Source of the DNA: Saccharothrix ecbatanensis
GTDB taxonomy: Bacteria > Actinomycetota > Actinomycetes > Mycobacteriales > Pseudonocardiaceae
Assembly (NCBI RefSeq): GCF_014205015.1
Contig: NZ_JACHMO010000001.1
Coordinates: forward strand, 6,820,001-6,884,000
Direction: 5' to 3'
DNA length: 64,000 bases
In this document: one piece after another, positions 60,902 to 64,000 of the stretch
Position numbering within the stretch: position 1 is the stretch's first letter
Layout: the number at the start of each line of letters is the position of its first letter
The notes under the pieces: generated by a model
Database searches by the model: none
Seen by the model: the letters and a program-made list of their open reading frames with translations, nothing else
What the model was told of the DNA's origin: nothing
Made by a program: the position numbers and the translations under genes

Positions 60902-60919
60902 TGACACCGAGCGGTGTCA
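60902..60919. promoter_or_regulatory. Perfect palindrome in the S10-operon leader
   Basis: TGACACCGAGCGGTGTCA has 8-bp arms around a 2-base centre, 98-115 bases upstream of rpsJ and about 75 bases downstream of the presumed transcription start. It looks like a dimeric operator; as RNA it can form only a hairpin with a tight loop. Confidence 0.5.
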
Positions 60920-60992
60920 CGGTGCCCGGTCCACGCGGTCGGGCGTGTCGCGCCCCAACGCATAGACCGGTCCCACTGATGAAACCTGTGGG

Positions 60993-60998
60993 ATTGTA
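60993..60998 (-). promoter_or_regulatory. Probable -10 of the S10 operon promoter
   Basis: TACAAT on the minus strand (60998-60993) is one base from the TATAAT consensus. No clear -35 lies 17 bases upstream (CACGAG), so the assignment rests on the -10 and on its position just after the tuf terminator. Confidence 0.45.
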
Positions 60999-61022
60999 CT
61001 ACTGATCAAACCCCGCTCGTGA

Positions 61023-61060
61023 CGGGGCGGCCGAGTCCACAACTCGAACCGGCCGCCCCG
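61023..61060 (-). terminator. Terminator of tuf
   Basis: CGGGGCGGCC and GGCCGCCCCG form a perfect 10-bp stem, with an inner GAG/CTC helix, 71 bases after the tuf stop codon. It separates the fusA-tuf transcript from the S10 operon. Confidence 0.8.
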
Positions 61061-61130
61061 ACGAGCAACCCGTCAATGGTCGCACACCTGGGTGCCGAGA
61101 CCAAATCGGGGGTGTAGTTGTAGAGCTAGA

Positions 61131-62324
61131 TCACTTGATGATCTTGGTGACCGAGCCCGCACCCACGGTGCGACCACCCTCGCGGATGGCGAACCGCAGG
61201 CCCTCGTCCATGGCGATCGGCTGGATCAGCTTCACGGCCATGGTCGTGGTGTCGCCCGGCATGACCATCTCGGTGCCCTCGGGGAGGGTCACGACGCCGG
61301 TCACGTCGGTCGTGCGGAAGTAGAACTGCGGGCGGTAGTTGTTGAAGAACGGCGTGTGGCGGCCACCCTCGTCCTTCGACAGGATGTAGACCTGCGCGTC
61401 GAACTCGGTGTGCGGGGTCGTGGTGCCCGGCTTGATGATCACCATGCCGCGCTCCACCTCCTCGCGCTTCACGCCACGCAGCAGCAGCGCGGCGTTGTCG
61501 CCCGCGCGGCCCTCGTCGAGGAACTTCTTGAACATCTCGATCGAGGTGACGATCGTCTTCTTCGAGGTCTCCCGGATGCCGACGATCTCGACCTCTTCGT
61601 TGACCTTGACGATGCCGCGCTCGATACGACCGGTCACCACGGTGCCGCGGCCGGTGATCGTGAAGACGTCCTCGACCGGCATGAGGAACGGACGGTCGAC
61701 CTCGCGCTCCGGCTCCGGGATGTTCTCGTCCACGGCAGCCATCAAGCCGAGCAGCGCCTTGCTCCACTCGGCGTCGCCCTCCAGCGCCTTCAGCGCGGAG
61801 ACGCGGACGACCGGCAGGTCGTCACCGGGGAACTCGTAGTCGGAGAGCAGCTCGCGGACCTCGAGCTCGACGAGCTCCAGGATCTCCTCGTCGTCCACCA
61901 TGTCGGCCTTGTTCAGGGCCACCACGATGTAGGGCACACCGACCTGGCGGGCCAGGAGCACGTGCTCCTTGGTCTGCGGCATCGGGCCGTCGGTCGCCGC
62001 GACCACCAGGATGGCGCCGTCCATCTGCGCCGCACCGGTGATCATGTTCTTGATGTAGTCGGCGTGACCGGGGCAGTCGACGTGCGCGTAGTGCCGGTTC
62101 GCCGTCTGGTACTCGATGTGCGCGATCGAGATCGTGATACCGCGCTGCTTCTCCTCCGGCGCCTTGTCGATCTGGTCGAACGGCGTGAAGGGGTTCAGGT
62201 CCGGGAACTCGTCGTGCAGCACCTTGGAAATCGCCGCGGTCAGCGTCGTCTTTCCGTGGTCGATGTGACCGATGGTGCCGATGTTGACGTGCGGCTTCGT
62301 CCGCTCGAACTTCGCCTTCGCCAC
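61131..62324 (-). CDS. tuf: Elongation factor Tu
   Basis: The 397-aa EF-Tu starts [20 protein letters not shown] (GTG behind AGGAGG) and has G1 [10 protein letters not shown]2 RGITI, G3 DCPGHADY, G4 NKAD and G5 SALKA. Domains 2 and 3 are complete, ending [10 protein letters not shown]. It delivers aminoacyl-tRNA to the ribosome. It follows fusA by 141 bases, as in the str operon. Confidence 0.99.
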   Translation of the reverse strand: MAKAKFERTKPHVNIGTIGHIDHGKTTLTAAISKVLHDEFPDLNPFTPFDQIDKAPEEKQRGITISIAHIEYQTANRHYAHVDCPGHADYIKNMITGAAQMDGAILVVAATDGPMPQTKEHVLLARQVGVPYIVVALNKADMVDDEEILELVELEVRELLSDYEFPGDDLPVVRVSALKALEGDAEWSKALLGLMAAVDENIPEPEREVDRPFLMPVEDVFTITGRGTVVTGRIERGIVKVNEEVEIVGIRETSKKTIVTSIEMFKKFLDEGRAGDNAALLLRGVKREEVERGMVIIKPGTTTPHTEFDAQVYILSKDEGGRHTPFFNNYRPQFYFRTTDVTGVVTLPEGTEMVMPGDTTTMAVKLIQPIAMDEGLRFAIREGGRTVGAGSVTKIIK

Positions 62325-62356
62325 TGGATTGTCCTCCTGGACTTCTATTGCTTAGC

Positions 62357-62382
62357 CCGGCGGGCGGCTTGCCGCCCGCCGG
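62357..62382 (-). terminator. Hairpin between fusA and tuf
   Basis: CCGGCGGGCGG and CCGCCCGCCGG form a perfect 11-bp stem closed by CTTG, 33 bases before the tuf start. It cannot be a full terminator if tuf is read from fusA; a processing site or partial terminator setting the EF-G/EF-Tu ratio is possible. Confidence 0.65.
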
Positions 62383-62465
62383 ACGTCACGTCAGGGTCGG
62401 TTGTTGCGGACCCCGGGGCGATCCCCCCGGAGAGCCCGCGTGGTGCTGCGGTGCTCCGGTTGGGG

Positions 62466-64000
62466 TTACTCGCCCGTAGCCTTCGCGATGATCTCCTTCG
62501 CCACGTTCGCGGGAACCTCGGCGTAGGAGTCAAAGGTCATCGAGTAGTTCGCGCGACCCTGGGTCCTGGACCTCAGGTCGCCGACATACCCGAACATCTC
62601 CGACAGCGGGACCAGCGCCTTGATGACACGGGCACCACTGCGTTCTTCCATGGCCTGGATCTGGCCACGGCGGGAGTTCAAGTCGCCGATCACGTCGCCC
62701 ATGTAGTCCTCGGGCGTGGTGACCTCGACGGCCATCAGCGGTTCGAGGATGGCCGGGCTCGCCAGGCGGGCCGCTTCCTTGAGCGCGATCGAGCCCGCGA
62801 TCTTGAACGCCATCTCCGACGAGTCGACCTCGTGGTAGGCGCCGTCGACCAGGGTCAGCTTGACGCCCACCAGCGGGTAGCCCGCCAGCACGCCGTACCG
62901 CATCGCGTCCTGGGCGCCCGCGTCCACCGACGGGATGTACTCCCTGGGGATGCGGCCACCGCTGACACTGTTGACGAACTCGTAGAGAGCGCCGTCCTCG
63001 GTCTTCTCCAGCGGCTCCAGGTCGATGAGGATCTTGGCGAACTGGCCCGAGCCACCGGTCTGCTTCTTGTGGGTGTAGGAGTACTTCTCCACCTTGCGGC
63101 GGATCGTCTCCCGGTACGCCACCTGCGGCTTGCCGATGTTCGCGTCGACCTTGAACTCGCGGCGCATGCGTTCCACCAGGATGTCCAGGTGGAGCTCGCC
63201 CATGCCGGCGATGATGGTCTGACCGGTCTCCTGGTCGAGGTTGACCCGGAACGTCGGGTCCTCCTCGGCCAGCTTCTGGATCGCGGTGCCCAGCTTCTCC
63301 TGGTCGGCCTTCGTCTTCGGCTCGATCGCCACCTGGATGACCGGCTCGGGGAAGGTCATGGACTCCAGCACGATGGGGTTCTGCGGGTCGCAGAGCGTCT
63401 CACCGGTGGTGGTGTCCTTCAGGCCGATCACCGCGTAGATGTGGCCCGCCATGGCCTCGTCGACCGGGTTCTCCTTGTTGGCGTGCATCTGGAAGACCTT
63501 CCCGATGCGCTCCTTGCGGTCCTTGGTCGAGTTGATGACCTGGGTGCCCGCGGCGATCTTGCCCGAGTACACCCGGATGTAGGTCAGCTTGCCGAAGAAC
63601 GGGTGCGTGGCGATCTTGAACGCGAGCGCGGCGAACGGCTCGTCGGTGTTCGGCGCGCGGAAGGCCGGCGTCTCGCCGTCCTGGAGCGTGCCCTCGACCG
63701 GCGGGAGGTCCAGCGGAGCCGGCAGGTAGTCGATCACCGCGTCGAGCATGGGCTGGACGCCCTTGTTCTTGAACGCCGAGCCGCACATCACCGGGTAACC
63801 GGAGCGGTTCTTGACGATCGCGCGGATGCCCGTCTTGATCTGCTCGACGGAGAACGCCTCGCCCGCGAGGTACATCTCCATCAGCTCGTCGTCGGTGTCG
63901 GCCACGGCCTCGACCAACTGCTCGCGGTACTCGGCGGCCTTGTCGGCGAGGTCGGCCGGGATCTCCTCGACCGTGTAGTCCTCACCCTTCTGGACCTCAC
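62466..64000 (-). CDS. fusA: Elongation factor G, 3' part (5' end outside the window)
   Basis: The frame is open to the right edge of the window and lacks the GTPase G motifs, so this is the C-terminal ~511 residues of a ~700-aa EF-G. It shows [20 protein letters not shown] (end of the G domain), domain [22 protein letters not shown] (domain III), the domain [22 protein letters not shown] and the domain [24 protein letters not shown] drives translocation and, with RRF, recycling. Upstream codons near 63917 are not a start. Confidence 0.97.
   Translation of the reverse strand, partial: EVQKGEDYTVEEIPADLADKAAEYREQLVEAVADTDDELMEMYLAGEAFSVEQIKTGIRAIVKNRSGYPVMCGSAFKNKGVQPMLDAVIDYLPAPLDLPPVEGTLQDGETPAFRAPNTDEPFAALAFKIATHPFFGKLTYIRVYSGKIAAGTQVINSTKDRKERIGKVFQMHANKENPVDEAMAGHIYAVIGLKDTTTGETLCDPQNPIVLESMTFPEPVIQVAIEPKTKADQEKLGTAIQKLAEEDPTFRVNLDQETGQTIIAGMGELHLDILVERMRREFKVDANIGKPQVAYRETIRRKVEKYSYTHKKQTGGSGQFAKILIDLEPLEKTEDGALYEFVNSVSGGRIPREYIPSVDAGAQDAMRYGVLAGYPLVGVKLTLVDGAYHEVDSSEMAFKIAGSIALKEAARLASPAILEPLMAVEVTTPEDYMGDVIGDLNSRRGQIQAMEERSGARVIKALVPLSEMFGYVGDLRSRTQGRANYSMTFDSYAEVPANVAKEIIAKATGE

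Larger units (their letters stand above)
60805..61130. other. 326-bp gap between rpsJ and tuf
   Basis: No gene is seen. Towards rpsJ it contains the palindrome 60902-60919; then comes the probable rpsJ -10 (60993-60998) and the tuf terminator (61023-61060). The remaining 70 bases up to tuf show no recognisable structure. Confidence 0.7.

Overview
The window is a high-GC actinobacterial chromosome segment. Gene content, three AfsR-type STAND regulators and gene order all suggest a Pseudonocardiaceae/Actinosynnema-Saccharothrix-Lentzea type organism; the genus cannot be named from sequence reading alone. Nearly all of it is core chromosome. The order glmS / glmM / rpsI-rplM / WXG100 pair / Rv3446c-type protein / eccC / eccD / mycP / eccB, then rplQ-rpoA-rpsD-rpsK-rpsM-rpmJ-infA, is the order around the ESX-4 type VII secretion locus of Mycobacterium tuberculosis (Rv3433c to about Rv3462c, from general knowledge).

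Region 1 (1-4309): the bifunctional NAD(P)HX repair enzyme and glmS, both on the minus strand, and a divergent alpha/beta hydrolase. A 16-bp palindrome resembling the DasR (dre) operator lies upstream of glmS. Region 2 (4327-10865): three proteins that look like type VII substrates or partners (141, 979 and 97 aa), a proline-rich membrane protein, glmM behind a 27-bp tandem repeat, and rplM-rpsI. Region 3 (11518-36599): the core secretion locus. It holds a WXG100 pair, a 144-aa acidic-tailed protein, an Hsp70/actin-type ATPase joined through one membrane helix to an extracytoplasmic Rv3446c-type domain, three successive AfsR/SARP-NB-ARC-TPR regulators (about 9 kb inserted relative to the mycobacterial order), the triple-ATPase eccC, then eccD-mycP divergent from it, a second small-plus-large substrate module, eccB, eccE and an eccE-coupled unknown gene. 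The locus ends at a textbook intrinsic terminator.

Region 4 (36793-42631): a secreted subtilisin with a P-domain, a Uma2-family protein, a glycosyltransferase / PIG-L deacetylase / flippase-like membrane protein trio, and truA. Region 5 (42691-64000): the alpha, spc and S10 ribosomal-protein operons, tuf and the 3' part of fusA, all on the minus strand. Unusual insertions here are a LysE-family exporter between rplO and secY, bounded by a terminator and 22-bp repeats, and a DUF1707 membrane protein between map and infA.

The most interesting material is in the secretion locus. Two parallel small-helical plus large Gly/Pro-rich modules share a C-terminal tail, three proteins share a DD-x-D-(L/F)-S acidic tail, and the regulator trio has a conserved promoter box with 11-bp-spaced heptamers. 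Regulation and function of these elements are inferred, not shown.
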